From: Halostella litorea
GTDB taxonomy: Archaea > Halobacteriota > Halobacteria > Halobacteriales > Natronoarchaeaceae
Direction: 5' to 3'
Length of the DNA stretch: 64,000 bases
NCBI RefSeq assembly: GCF_004785955.1
Contig: NZ_ML214300.1
Span: forward strand, 761,789-825,788
The notes under the pieces were generated by a model. It searched no databases, was not told where the DNA came from, and saw only the letters and a program-made list of their open reading frames with translations. A program made the translations under genes and the position numbers. Numbering within the stretch: the first letter of the stretch is position 1; each line of letters begins with the position of its first letter. Below, in pieces: positions 53,037-61,376 of the stretch.

Positions 53037-53083
53037 GCTCCCGGCAGGAGTCGAACCTGCCCCCTCGCGGTACCCCTGGGAGC
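53037..53083 (-). ncRNA. tRNA-like element (acceptor stem plus T-arm), downstream copy
   Basis: On the minus strand GCTCCC (53083-53078) pairs with GGGAGC (53042-53037), and directly before the latter lies a T-arm GGCAGG-TTCGACT-CCTGCC (53061-53043), with a perfect T-loop consensus. Only 16 bases replace the D and anticodon arms, so it is not a working tRNA. It resembles the minimal substrate of tRNase Z. The base after the stem is C, and TATGCAC follows with the ATG of a short frame. tRNA-like elements cut by tRNase Z are known before 5S rRNA in Haloferax. Confidence 0.5.
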
Positions 53084-53091
53084 GGCGGCGG

Positions 53092-53394
53092 TCACGCCGC
53101 GTCGGCGACCTCGACATCCGCCACGTCGGCGACGCCGAAGCCGTCGGCGAGCGTCTCGCGGGCGGCCGCGGCGTCGGCCGGCCGCTCGTCGAACGTCAGG
53201 CGGACGGCGACGCCCACCTGCAGGTCGTTCAGGGTCGGGGTGACGCCGGTCAGGCGGTCGACGTCGGCCTCGGCGACGCCGTCGACGCGTTCCAGCACGG
53301 TCTCGGCGTCGCGCTCCAGGGCCTCGCCGTCGCGGGGCACCCGCAGTTCGATCTCGGCGGTCACTGTCGCCGCGGGCATCTGTCTGGCCTGCAT
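53092..53394 (-). CDS. Small alpha/beta protein between two tRNA-like elements
   Basis: The 100-residue frame begins MQARQMPAATVTAEIELRVP and continues with a helix (GEALERDAETVLERVDGVAE) and strands (LNDLQVGVAVRLTF), ending VADVEVADAA with TGA. The strand-helix-strand order looks like a ferredoxin-like or ACT-like domain. ATG 53394 is in the TATGCAG sequence that ends the upstream tRNA-like element; ATG 53379 (MPAATVTAEI) is the alternative. No family is recognised. The codon pattern is coding-like and the protein has real hydrophobic periodicity, unlike the flanking DNA. Confidence 0.65.
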   Translation of the reverse strand: MQARQMPAATVTAEIELRVPRDGEALERDAETVLERVDGVAEADVDRLTGVTPTLNDLQVGVAVRLTFDERPADAAAARETLADGFGVADVADVEVADAA

Positions 53395-53398
53395 ACTC

Positions 53399-53445
53399 CC
53401 CCGGCGCGAGTCGAACGCGCGGGTCCCGTGCGGGACGGTCCGGGG
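53399..53445 (-). ncRNA. tRNA-like element, upstream copy
   Basis: On the minus strand a T-arm GCGCG-TTCGACT-CGCGC (53420-53404) is followed by CGGGG (53403-53399), which can pair with CCCCG (53445-53441). Between lies a 6-base hairpin GTCCCG/CGGGAC with a 2-base loop (53436-53423). So the element has acceptor-like, extra and T-arm parts. After it comes GAGTATGCAG, with ATG 53394 of the small gene. The acceptor-like stem is shorter (5 bases) than in the other copy, so this assignment is weaker. Confidence 0.4.
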
Positions 53446-53720
53446 CCGCGGCGGGCTGCCGCGGCGGGGGTGGGGCGGTCGGTAGCGATACCTCTCCAGC
53501 GCCGTCGTGCTCGGCGACGGGCGGTGTCCGGGGACCGGACGGCCGTCGGCGGGAGCGCCAGCGGGGCGCGCGGGGCGGTCGCCACCGTCGCACGCCCGGG
53601 GCTCGCCGGGAAACGCCGTGAGGGGTCGGAGAACCGCGCTCGGCCCGACCCCCGTCGAGGGACGGACCCGTCCCCGGAACGGTGGAGTTCCGGAGAAACG
53701 GGCCGACCCTCGGCGGCGTC
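53446..53720. other. G+C-rich stretch without a clear gene
   Basis: Frames in this 275-base stretch are Arg/Pro/Gly-rich on both strands and show no hydrophobic core, motif, TATA box or Shine-Dalgarno site. It may be leader or spacer for the minus-strand transcript that starts near 53910. Nothing else is seen. Confidence 0.5.
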
Positions 53721-53885
53721 CTACGCGGCGAGGGGTTCGGTCCGAGCGCGCGGGCGAGTCACGTCGCACCCATCGCCGAACGCCGCGCCGTCGGAGACGA
53801 CGGCCGCCGAGGTAGCACCCTCGGACTCGTTGGACGGACCGCTCGTCGCGCGAGCGGTCGTCCAGTGTGGCGTTGCGATGGTCAT
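53721..53885 (-). CDS. Possible small protein, 54 residues
   Basis: The frame starts MTIATPHWTTARATSGPSNE at ATG 53885 and ends RARTEPLAA with TAG. A TATA-like TTTTATTTTCC (minus strand, about 53941-53931) and a Shine-Dalgarno-like GGTGA, about nine bases before the ATG, both support expression. The peptide is Thr/Ser/Ala-rich with one Trp and one Cys. It is the first frame of a possible minus-strand transcript running to the two tRNA-like elements. No family is known. Confidence 0.4.
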   Translation of the reverse strand: MTIATPHWTTARATSGPSNESEGATSAAVVSDGAAFGDGCDVTRPRARTEPLAA

Positions 53886-54095
53886 CGTGATCTCACCCGG
53901 AGACGGTGTACTCCATGCCAGAACGGTTGGGAAAATAAAACTACTGGCGGTGTGCTTGGGGTTCACAACCGCGTTTTATTCACATCGATCATGAACGTCG
54001 TCCGCGCCATAACCGCCGCCCACCGGAACGGCCGAAAACTTTCCGAGCGTTCACTGTCCCAAACGGTTAAGCGAGCGCGCCCGCACGGTGTGTGC

Positions 54096-54872
54096 ATGGA
54101 TCTCGGACTTGACGGTCGGACCGCGCTGGTGACGGGCGGCGCCGGCCGCATCGGGAGCGTGGACTGCGAGGTGCTCGCCCGCGAGGGCGCGGAGGTCGCC
54201 GTGGTGGACGTCGACGGCGACTCGGCGGAGGTTGTCGCAGAGGGGATCCGCGACGACGGCGGCGACGCGTTCGCGGTCGAGTGCGACCTGACGGACCGCG
54301 ACGAGGTGGCCGCGGCGGTCGAGGGGGTCCGCGAACGGACCGGGGGCGTCGACGTGCTGGTGAACAACGCCGGCATCGTCGACACCGTCGCCCGCGTGGG
54401 CGACTTCGACGACGAGAAGTGGGACCGCGACCTCGAGGTGAACCTCACGAGCGCGTACAACGTGACGACGGAGGTGTTCCCGGCGATGTGCGACCGCGGC
54501 TGGGGTCGGGTGATCAACATGGCGAGCATCGCGGGCGTCGGCGGCAACTTCGCGCAGCTGTCGTACGCGACGACGAAGGCCGGGATGACCGGCTTCGGCA
54601 AGACGCTGGCGCTGGAGGGCGCGAAACACGGCGTCACGTCGAACGTGCTCGCGCCGAGCATCGTCGTCGGCGCGCTCGCGGACCTCTCGCCGGAGGAGCT
54701 GGAGGCGTTCGAGCCCCAGTACGAGCGCGTCCGGCAGGCGACGCCGATGAAGAAGCTGGGGCGCGAGGAGGACGTCGCGAACCTCGTCGCGTACCTCGCC
54801 AGCGACCTGGCGGGCTACGTGACGGGACAGGTGATCGGCGTCACCGGCGGTGCCGACCTGTTCTCCTACTGA
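54096..54872 (+). CDS. Short-chain dehydrogenase/reductase (FabG-like)
   Basis: The 258-residue SDR has TGGAGRIGSVDCE (cofactor loop), VNNAGIVD, the catalytic Ser in NMASIAGVGG, and Tyr-x3-Lys in YATTKAG, with NVLAPSIV. It reduces a ketone or oxidises a hydroxyl, probably 3-hydroxyacyl-CoA given neighbours. The Asp after the second strand (VVDVDGD) suggests NAD(H). A TATA-like CGGTTAAG (54064-54071) lies 25-32 bases before ATG 54096. It is in the acyl-CoA cluster between 50 and 57 kb. Confidence 0.92.
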   Translation: MDLGLDGRTALVTGGAGRIGSVDCEVLAREGAEVAVVDVDGDSAEVVAEGIRDDGGDAFAVECDLTDRDEVAAAVEGVRERTGGVDVLVNNAGIVDTVARVGDFDDEKWDRDLEVNLTSAYNVTTEVFPAMCDRGWGRVINMASIAGVGGNFAQLSYATTKAGMTGFGKTLALEGAKHGVTSNVLAPSIVVGALADLSPEELEAFEPQYERVRQATPMKKLGREEDVANLVAYLASDLAGYVTGQVIGVTGGADLFSY

Positions 54873-54908
54873 GAAATCGGGCCGCGTCGCCGGGTCGGTC
54901 CGGCGGGG

Positions 54909-55160
54909 CTACAGGTAGTCCTGGTCCTTGAGCTGCTCTATCACGTCGTCGACGAACGCCTCCGCCGAGTCGTACGGGAAGTCGCCGCCGGGCAGCTTCG
55001 TGTTGAGCTCCATCGCCGTCATCGAGAAGTCGCCGGACTCGAACTTCGTTCCGGGGCCGTCGGGGAGCGCCGGGACGAGGTCCATCGGGCTGGAGATGGG
55101 GTAGTCGGCACCTTCGAACGCGTCGATCATCTGTTGCCGGAGGTCATCTTCGTCTGCCAT
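54909..55160 (-). CDS. MTH865-like small protein
   Basis: The 83-residue protein, MADEDDLRQQMIDAFEGADY onward, fits the MTH865 family (small EF-hand-like helical protein of archaea): PISSPMDLVPALPDGPGTKF and SMTAMELNTKLPGG. Function is unknown. It is convergent with the SDR gene and divergent from the acyl-CoA dehydrogenase. The A/T-rich bases TAAATATTAAATTTT on the complement (about 55179-55195) contain its promoter. Confidence 0.85.
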   Translation of the reverse strand: MADEDDLRQQMIDAFEGADYPISSPMDLVPALPDGPGTKFESGDFSMTAMELNTKLPGGDFPYDSAEAFVDDVIEQLKDQDYL

Positions 55161-55326
55161 GCAACCCCCTTTTGGGGCATAAATATTAAATTTTGGTGTA
55201 GTTTTTCCGAGAGGTGCCGCGGTCGAGCGGCGGATTCGCCCGGAACCCGTGGTCGGCGTCGGCCCGGGCCGCGGAAACGGACAATTCGGGGGAAGTTTTT
55301 ACACCGCGCCGACCGTGGGAGACGGT

Positions 55327-56541
55327 ATGGACTACCACGACCCGGCGGCCGGCCGCGAGGTGGCCGACCGAACGCGCGCGTTCGTCGAGGAGGACGTGAT
55401 CCCCGTCGAGCGGGACCTGCTCGGCGACGGGCCCGTCTCGGCGGAGACGGTGGCGACGCTCCGCGAGCGGGCCCGGGAGCGCGAGGTGTACGCCCCCCAG
55501 ATCCCCGAGGAGTACGGCGGCCTCGGCCTGGACTTCCGCGAGGCCCTCCCCGTGTTCGAGGCGGCCGGGCGGAGCCTGCTCGGCCCGGCGGCGATCCGCG
55601 CGGCCGCCCCCGACGAGGGGAACATGCACACGCTGGAGATGGTCGGCACGGACGAACAGAAGGAGCGCTGGCTCCGCCCCCTCGCCGAGGGCGAGGCGCG
55701 GTCGGCGTTCTCGATGACCGAACCGCTTCAGGGCGGCGGCTCCGACCCGAAGATGATCCGGACGACCGCCGAGCGGGACGGCGACGAGTGGGTGATAAAC
55801 GGCCACAAGTGGTGGACGACGCAGGGCACCGAGGCCGACGTGCTCATCGTGATGGCCCGCACGGACCCGGACGCCCACCCGTACCAGGGGTGTTCGATGT
55901 TCCTCGTGCCCGCGGACGCGGACGGGGTCGAGGTCGTTCGGGACATCCCCCACGTCGGCGGCGAGGTGACGGGGATGAGCCACGCCGAGATCCGGTACCG
56001 CGACGTCCGGGTCCCCGAGGCGAACATGCTCGGCGCGAAAAACGCCGGCTTCGCCATCGCCCAGCGGCGGCTCGGCCCGGCCCGGCTCACCCACTGCATG
56101 CGCTACAGCGGGATGGCCCAGCGCGCCCTGGAGATAGCGAAGGCGTACACCGCCGAGCGGCAGGCGTTCGGCGAGGCGCTCGCCGAGAAAGAGTCGCTGC
56201 GCCACCGCGTCGCCGACGCCGAGACGCAACTGCACGCCGCCCGGACGATGGTCCGCCACGCGGCCCGTACCATCGCCGAGGGCGGCGAAGGCCGCGTCCC
56301 GGTGGCGATGTCGAAGGTGTTCACGGCCAACGCCGTCCAGCACGCCGTCGACGAGGCGATCCAGCTCTGTGGCGGCAACGGCATCGGAAAGGACCTGCCG
56401 CTGGCGGACTTCTACGAGAACGTCCGCGCGTTCCGCATCATCGACGGGGCCGACGAGGTCCACCGTCGGGTGATCGCCCGCGACGCGTACGACGGCGTGA
56501 ACGAGGACGCCATCGAGGGGATCACGCGGTACGAGGGCTGA
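55327..56541 (+). CDS. Acyl-CoA dehydrogenase family protein
   Basis: The 404-residue flavoprotein has PQIPEEYGGLGLDFREALPV, AFSMTEPLQGGGSDPKMIRT (the FAD/acyl loop), INGHKWWTTQG, and the C-terminal QLCGGNGIGKDLPLADFYENV with IDGADEVHRRVIA, as in ACAD10/11-like enzymes. It oxidises acyl-CoA to enoyl-CoA with FAD and passes electrons to ETF. ATG 55327 is preferred with TATA-like GTTTTTACACC (55294-55304). Together with the nearby ligase, hydratase and SDR it gives most of a beta-oxidation cycle; a thiolase is not in the window. Confidence 0.93.
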   Translation: MDYHDPAAGREVADRTRAFVEEDVIPVERDLLGDGPVSAETVATLRERAREREVYAPQIPEEYGGLGLDFREALPVFEAAGRSLLGPAAIRAAAPDEGNMHTLEMVGTDEQKERWLRPLAEGEARSAFSMTEPLQGGGSDPKMIRTTAERDGDEWVINGHKWWTTQGTEADVLIVMARTDPDAHPYQGCSMFLVPADADGVEVVRDIPHVGGEVTGMSHAEIRYRDVRVPEANMLGAKNAGFAIAQRRLGPARLTHCMRYSGMAQRALEIAKAYTAERQAFGEALAEKESLRHRVADAETQLHAARTMVRHAARTIAEGGEGRVPVAMSKVFTANAVQHAVDEAIQLCGGNGIGKDLPLADFYENVRAFRIIDGADEVHRRVIARDAYDGVNEDAIEGITRYEG

Positions 56542-56622
56542 GCCGGCCGCCCGTTACCCGGTCACGGAGCCCCGACCGCCGCCCCCGTCGTGCTTTTGCT
56601 CGCTGCCGCCGTACCGCCGCCC

Positions 56623-57372
56623 ATGAACGACGCCGACGTGACTGCCCTCGCCGAGGCGCTGGCCGCCGCGGACCGCGCCGTCGCGCTCACCGGTGCCGGC
56701 GTCAGCACCGCCTCCGGGATCCCGGACTTCCGCGGCGACGGCGGCCTGTGGGAGCGCTACGACGAGAGCGACTTCCACGTCCGGCGCTTCCTCGCGGAGC
56801 CCAGCGCGTTCTGGCGGGACTGGGTCGACCTCCACGCCGAGATCTCCGGAAACGCCGCACCGAACGCCGCCCACGAGGCGCTGGCCGACCTAGAGGCCGC
56901 CGGCCACGTCGACGCTGTGGTCACGCAGAACGTCGACGGCCTGCACGCGGCGGCCGGGGGCGAGCGCGTGGTGCGACTCCACGGCCGGGGCGACCGCGCG
57001 ACCTGCCGACGCTGCGACGCGTCGGTGGCGGCCGAGGCGGCGGTCGAGCGCGTCCGTGACGGCGAGGCCCCGCCGCGCTGCGACTGCGGCGGCCTCCTGA
57101 AGCCCGACACCGTCCTCTTCGGCGAGCGGTTGCCGGAAGCGGCGCTGTCGGCCGCGGAGAGCCACGCGGCCGGCTGCGACGCGATGCTCGTCGCGGGCAC
57201 CTCGCTGACGGTCGAACCGGCGGCCAGCCTCCCGCGGCGGGCGGCCGAGGGCGGGGCGACGCTGGCGGTCGTCAACGCCGAACCGACGCGGGCCGCGGAC
57301 CGCGCGGCCCACGTCTTCCGGGGGGACGTGACCGAGGTGTTGCCGGCGGTCGCCGACGCCGTGTCGGACTGA
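56623..57372 (+). CDS. cobB: Sir2-family NAD-dependent protein deacylase
   Basis: The 249-residue sirtuin has GAGVSTASGIPDFRG, QNVDGLHAAAG, the catalytic His in VRLHGRGD, and a small zinc site with CRRC and CDCG, the last pair one residue closer than usual (C-x-C). It removes acyl groups from lysines using NAD. In bacteria CobB-type enzymes reactivate acyl-CoA synthetases; here the gene lies near one, 5 kb away. ATG 56623 is preferred with TGCTTTTGC 24-32 bases before. Confidence 0.93.
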   Translation: MNDADVTALAEALAAADRAVALTGAGVSTASGIPDFRGDGGLWERYDESDFHVRRFLAEPSAFWRDWVDLHAEISGNAAPNAAHEALADLEAAGHVDAVVTQNVDGLHAAAGGERVVRLHGRGDRATCRRCDASVAAEAAVERVRDGEAPPRCDCGGLLKPDTVLFGERLPEAALSAAESHAAGCDAMLVAGTSLTVEPAASLPRRAAEGGATLAVVNAEPTRAADRAAHVFRGDVTEVLPAVADAVSD

Positions 57373-57409
57373 TACTGCGGGACGACCGGCCCGCGTCACC
57401 GCTGCCGAC

Positions 57410-60400
57410 CTACTCCAGCGCGGCGGCCAGTTTCTCGACGGGGTGGGCCGGCGGCCCCGCGCCCTCCCGGTCGCCCAGTTGCGTCCGGCAGGACGCGCCG
57501 GGCGCGACGACCTCGTCGCCGTCGCTCTCGACGACCTGGTCGAACAGGATCGAGCCGATCGCCTGGCTCATCGAGTAGTGCTCGGCCTCGTAGCCGAACG
57601 TACCGGCCATCCCGCAGCAGGTGGAGTCGAGCGGGTCCACGTCGTAGCCGGCCCGGCGGAGGACGCCGACCGCGTGGTGGTCCTTCTTCGTCGCCTTCTG
57701 GTGGCAGTGGCCGTGGTACGTGAGCGCGCCCGCGGCGTCCGCGTCGAGCGCGTCGTCCAGCCCGAACGCGTCGAGATACTCGCAGACGCCGTAGGCGTTC
57801 TCGGCGACTCGGTCCACGTCCCGGCCCGACAGCAGGTCGAGGTAGTCGGACTGGAGCATGACGGCGTCGGACGGCTCGACGACGACCACGTCCCGGCCCT
57901 CGTCGACCTCCGGCGCGAGTTCGGCGACCACGTCGGCGGCGGTGTCGCGGGCGGCGTCGAGAAAGCCCTTCGAGTGGGCCGGGCGGCCGCTGTCGGTCGC
58001 CTCGGCCAGTTCCACGCGGACACCCGCGGCCTCCAGCACGCGGACGGCCGCCTTCCCGCGCTCGGGGTGAGTGTAGTTCGTGTACGTGTCGGGCAGGAGC
58101 ACCGCCGTGCGCTCGGCCTCGCCCGGCGAGACGGCGGGGCCGCCGCGGGCTTCGAACCAGTCCCGGAGCGTCTCCCGGCTGAACGACGGCAGCGAGCGCT
58201 CGCGGGCGATCCCGAACGCCTTCTCCATGACGGCCCGCGCGCCGGGGAGCTTCGGCAGCCAGTTCGAGACGGGCGCGGTCGCGCTCCCGAGGGCCGCCAG
58301 CGAGTCGAAGTTGGCGAAGGCGCGGTCCCGGAGGCTCGCCCCCTCCCGCTGGTGGCGCTCGTGGGTCACCTCCGTTTTCAGCTTCGCCATGTCGACCTCG
58401 CTCGGGCAGTCCTTCGCACAGCCCTTGCAGCCGATACAGAGGTCGAGCACCTCGTCGGCGAACTCGCCCGATAGCTGCTCCTCGTCGGGCAGGTCGCCGC
58501 TCATCGCCTGCCGGAGCGCGTTCGCCCGGCCGCGGGTGCTCAGGATCTCCTCGTCCTCGGCGCGGTACGTCGGGCACATCACGCCGCCGGTGGTGTCCTG
58601 CTCGCCGCGGCAGCCGCCACAGCCGTGGCACAGTTCGGCCATCCCCTGGAACCCCTGGTCGTTCTCCCAGTTCAGTTCCGGGTCGAAGCCGGCGTCGAAC
58701 TCGTAGTCGTCGCCGTACCGGAAGTGCTCGGTCATGTCGTGGTCGCCGCAGACGTTCCCGGGGTTGAGCAGCCAGTCGGGGTCGAACGCCGACTTGAGGT
58801 CGCGGAACGTCGACCACAGCTCGTCGCCGTACAGTTTCCGGTTCCACTGGGTGCGGGCGCGGCCGTCGCCGTGCTCGCCGGAGACGCTGCCGCCGAACTC
58901 GACGACGAGGTCGGTCACGTCGTCCGCGATGGACTCCATCGTCTCGGCCCCCATGTCGGACTTGGTGTTGACGAGCGGCCGGATGTGGAGCACGCCCGGG
59001 CCGGCGTGGGCGTAGAAGCTGGCGAACGTGTCGTGGTCCTCCAGGATCTCCTGGAAGCCGGCGACGTACGCCGGGAGGTGCTCCGGCGGGATCGCACAGT
59101 CCTCGATGAACGAGATGTGCTTCTCGTCGGTCGTCCGCGACAGCAAGATTGGGAGGCCGGACTTGCGGAGCTTCCAGAACCGCGCTCGGTCGTCGGCGTC
59201 GTGGGCCTCCAGCGCGGCGACGGCGCGGGCCTCTGCGCCGGTCGCCGGCGCGCCGTCGGGGGCCGACGCGTCGCTTGCCGGCACGCGGTCGGCGAGCAGC
59301 CCGGCCACCTTCTCGCGGCCCTCGGCCTCGTCGTCGGCGTAGAACTCAACGAGCAGGACCGAGTCGGTCCCCTCCGGGAGCATCGCCACGACGTCCTCGA
59401 ACTCAGCGGTGTCCCGGGCGAGGTCGATGAGCACGTCGTCGACCAGTTCGACCGCCGCGGGGTCGTGTTCGAGGATCGGCTCCACGTCCTCCATCGCCTC
59501 GACGACGCTGCCGTACGACAGCAGGGCGAGCGACTTCGTCGCCGGGATCGGTTCGAGCGACACCTCGACCTCGGTGACGACCGCAAGCGTCCCCTCGCTC
59601 CCGGCCAGCAGCTTCGCGAGGTTGACCGTCCCGTCGTCGGCCCCCTCGACCAGCTTGTCGAGGTTGTACCCCGAGACGTTGCGCTTCAGCTCCGGGTAGC
59701 GGGCGTCTATCTCGTCGCGCTCCTCGTCGAGTATCCGGTCGACCTCGGCGTACACCCGCGCCTCCACGTCGCCGTCGCCGGCGCGCTCGCGGATCGTCTC
59801 GCGGCTCACCTCGCCGAACGTTGTCACGGTGCCGTCCGCGAGGACGACCTCCGCCTCCTCGACGTAGGCGTCGGTCTTGCCGTACTGCAGGGAGTGTGCG
59901 CCGGTCGAGTTGTTGCCGACCGCGCCGCCGATGGCGCTCTTGTCGCCCCACGCGGGGTCGGGCGCGAACTTCAGACCGTGGGGTTCCAGATCGGCGTTGA
60001 GGTCAGCGAGGACGGTCCCCGGCTGGACCCGCGCCCGGCGCGCGTCGGGGTCCACGTCGAGGACGGCGTCCATGTGCCGCGTGAAGTCGAGCACGACCGC
60101 CTCGTTGACGGTCTGGCCCGCGAGGCTCGTCCCGCCGCCCCGCGGGAGCACGGGGATCTCCCGCTCGGCGCAGTACTCCATCACCGCCGCCACGTCGTCC
60201 GTCCGCGTCGGGAAGACGACGCCGATCGGGGTGCGCTCGTACGCGCTGGCGTCGGTGGCGTACAGCTGGCGGCTGTACTCGTCGAACCGCACCTCGCCGT
60301 CGACGAGGCCCTCCAGGTCGTCGACGAGGCCGGGGCGGTCGACCGACCCGCCCGCGTAGTCGTAGGGTGCACGGTCGTCCGCGCTGGGGTCGGCTCGCGT

Positions 60401-60427
60401 GCCCGGGCCGCCGCGGCTGGCGGTCAT
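57410..60427 (-). CDS. FAD-linked oxidase with Fe-S domain (D-lactate/glycolate type)
   Basis: The 1005-residue protein is a fusion. Residues 1-560 are a FAD-binding type 4 oxidase (PRGGGTSLAGQTVNEAVVLD; C-terminal oxidase half with FYAHAGPGVLHIRPLVN). From about 600 come two Cys clusters, CHGCGGCRGEQDTTGGVMCP (C-x2-C-x2-C-x11-C, unusual) and CIGCKGCAKDCP (normal 4Fe-4S), then the GlpC-like domain with GHCHQKATKK and CCGMAGTFGYE. It oxidises D-lactate, glycolate or a similar 2-hydroxy acid and delivers electrons to the respiratory chain. ATG 60427 is preferred; GTG 60439 is possible. Confidence 0.93.
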   Translation of the reverse strand: MTASRGGPGTRADPSADDRAPYDYAGGSVDRPGLVDDLEGLVDGEVRFDEYSRQLYATDASAYERTPIGVVFPTRTDDVAAVMEYCAEREIPVLPRGGGTSLAGQTVNEAVVLDFTRHMDAVLDVDPDARRARVQPGTVLADLNADLEPHGLKFAPDPAWGDKSAIGGAVGNNSTGAHSLQYGKTDAYVEEAEVVLADGTVTTFGEVSRETIRERAGDGDVEARVYAEVDRILDEERDEIDARYPELKRNVSGYNLDKLVEGADDGTVNLAKLLAGSEGTLAVVTEVEVSLEPIPATKSLALLSYGSVVEAMEDVEPILEHDPAAVELVDDVLIDLARDTAEFEDVVAMLPEGTDSVLLVEFYADDEAEGREKVAGLLADRVPASDASAPDGAPATGAEARAVAALEAHDADDRARFWKLRKSGLPILLSRTTDEKHISFIEDCAIPPEHLPAYVAGFQEILEDHDTFASFYAHAGPGVLHIRPLVNTKSDMGAETMESIADDVTDLVVEFGGSVSGEHGDGRARTQWNRKLYGDELWSTFRDLKSAFDPDWLLNPGNVCGDHDMTEHFRYGDDYEFDAGFDPELNWENDQGFQGMAELCHGCGGCRGEQDTTGGVMCPTYRAEDEEILSTRGRANALRQAMSGDLPDEEQLSGEFADEVLDLCIGCKGCAKDCPSEVDMAKLKTEVTHERHQREGASLRDRAFANFDSLAALGSATAPVSNWLPKLPGARAVMEKAFGIARERSLPSFSRETLRDWFEARGGPAVSPGEAERTAVLLPDTYTNYTHPERGKAAVRVLEAAGVRVELAEATDSGRPAHSKGFLDAARDTAADVVAELAPEVDEGRDVVVVEPSDAVMLQSDYLDLLSGRDVDRVAENAYGVCEYLDAFGLDDALDADAAGALTYHGHCHQKATKKDHHAVGVLRRAGYDVDPLDSTCCGMAGTFGYEAEHYSMSQAIGSILFDQVVESDGDEVVAPGASCRTQLGDREGAGPPAHPVEKLAAALE

Positions 60428-60524
60428 CGGCTGACCCACCCGGATACCGTTACCCGTGAGTTCGATAAGTGCATACGCCCGTGTTTCGCGTCGGCCTACG
60501 TCAGCGTTCGGGTCACGGCTCGGC

Positions 60525-61376
60525 TTACCGGGCCGCGGTCCGCAGGCGGGAGCCGAGCGCGCGGGCGGCGAGGGCGGCCGCGTACACCGCGATCGCCGCG
60601 AGGACTATCGTCCCGCCGGCCGCGGTGCCGTGCGCGTAGGAGACGGTGACGCCGACGAGCACGGCGACCTGCGCGGCGACGACCGCGAGCGCGACCGACT
60701 GCCGGAAGCTCCGGGCGACCGTCGAGGCGGCCGCCACCGGGACGACCAGCATCGCGGCGACGAGGACGACGCCCATGATCCGCATCGCGCCGACGACGAC
60801 CACCGCGGTCAGCACGACGAGCAGGCGGTTGTACAGCCCCACGTCGACCCCGCCGACGCGCGCCGCGGTTTCGTCGAACGTGACGTAGGCCAGTTTGCGG
60901 TACGTGGCCCCGACGACGGCGACGACGAGGACGGTCAGGGCGACCAGCAGCCGGACGTTGCCCTCCGTGACGGTCGCGAGGCTTCCGAACAGGTACTGGC
61001 GGATGCCCACCGAGATGCCGCCGTCGAGGCTGATCACCACGCTTCCGAGCGCGAACCCGCCCGAGAGGACTATCGCCATCGACACGTCGCCGTACGCGTC
61101 CGTCCGCTCGGCGATGGCCTGGATCAGGAGGGCGGCGAGGACGGCGACGACGAGCGCGGCCAGTTCGGGCGACACCGGGACGGCGAGCGCGGAGCCGACG
61201 AACAGCCCGATCGCCACCCCCGCGAACGCCGTGTGGGCGAGCGCGTCGCCGATGAGCGCCATCTCGCGGTGGACGAGGAAGCTGCCGACCAGCGGGGCGA
61301 CGACGGCGACGCAGACCCCGGCCACCAGCGCCCGCTGCATGAACCGGAAACCGACCATCTCGACCAGGTCAATCAT
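60525..61376 (-). CDS. znuB: Zinc/manganese-type ABC transporter permease
   Basis: The 283-residue protein has about eight membrane helices. GDALAHTAFAGVAIG and MRIMGVVLVAAMLVVP are ABC-3 permease signatures. It overlaps the ATPase gene by 8 bases and forms the channel of the importer. The metal is called zinc because of the His-rich binding protein of the operon, but Mn importers look similar. Confidence 0.92.
   Translation of the reverse strand: MIDLVEMVGFRFMQRALVAGVCVAVVAPLVGSFLVHREMALIGDALAHTAFAGVAIGLFVGSALAVPVSPELAALVVAVLAALLIQAIAERTDAYGDVSMAIVLSGGFALGSVVISLDGGISVGIRQYLFGSLATVTEGNVRLLVALTVLVVAVVGATYRKLAYVTFDETAARVGGVDVGLYNRLLVVLTAVVVVGAMRIMGVVLVAAMLVVPVAAASTVARSFRQSVALAVVAAQVAVLVGVTVSYAHGTAAGGTIVLAAIAVYAAALAARALGSRLRTAAR

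Noticed and set aside
53037-53083. A complete tRNA gene
   Set aside because: Only 16 bases lie where D and anticodon arms should be; no anticodon can be assigned.
52816-53990. Integrated element with att sites at tRNA fragments
   Set aside because: No integrase or other element genes are nearby, and the two T-arm elements differ in their stems, so they are not a duplicated att core.
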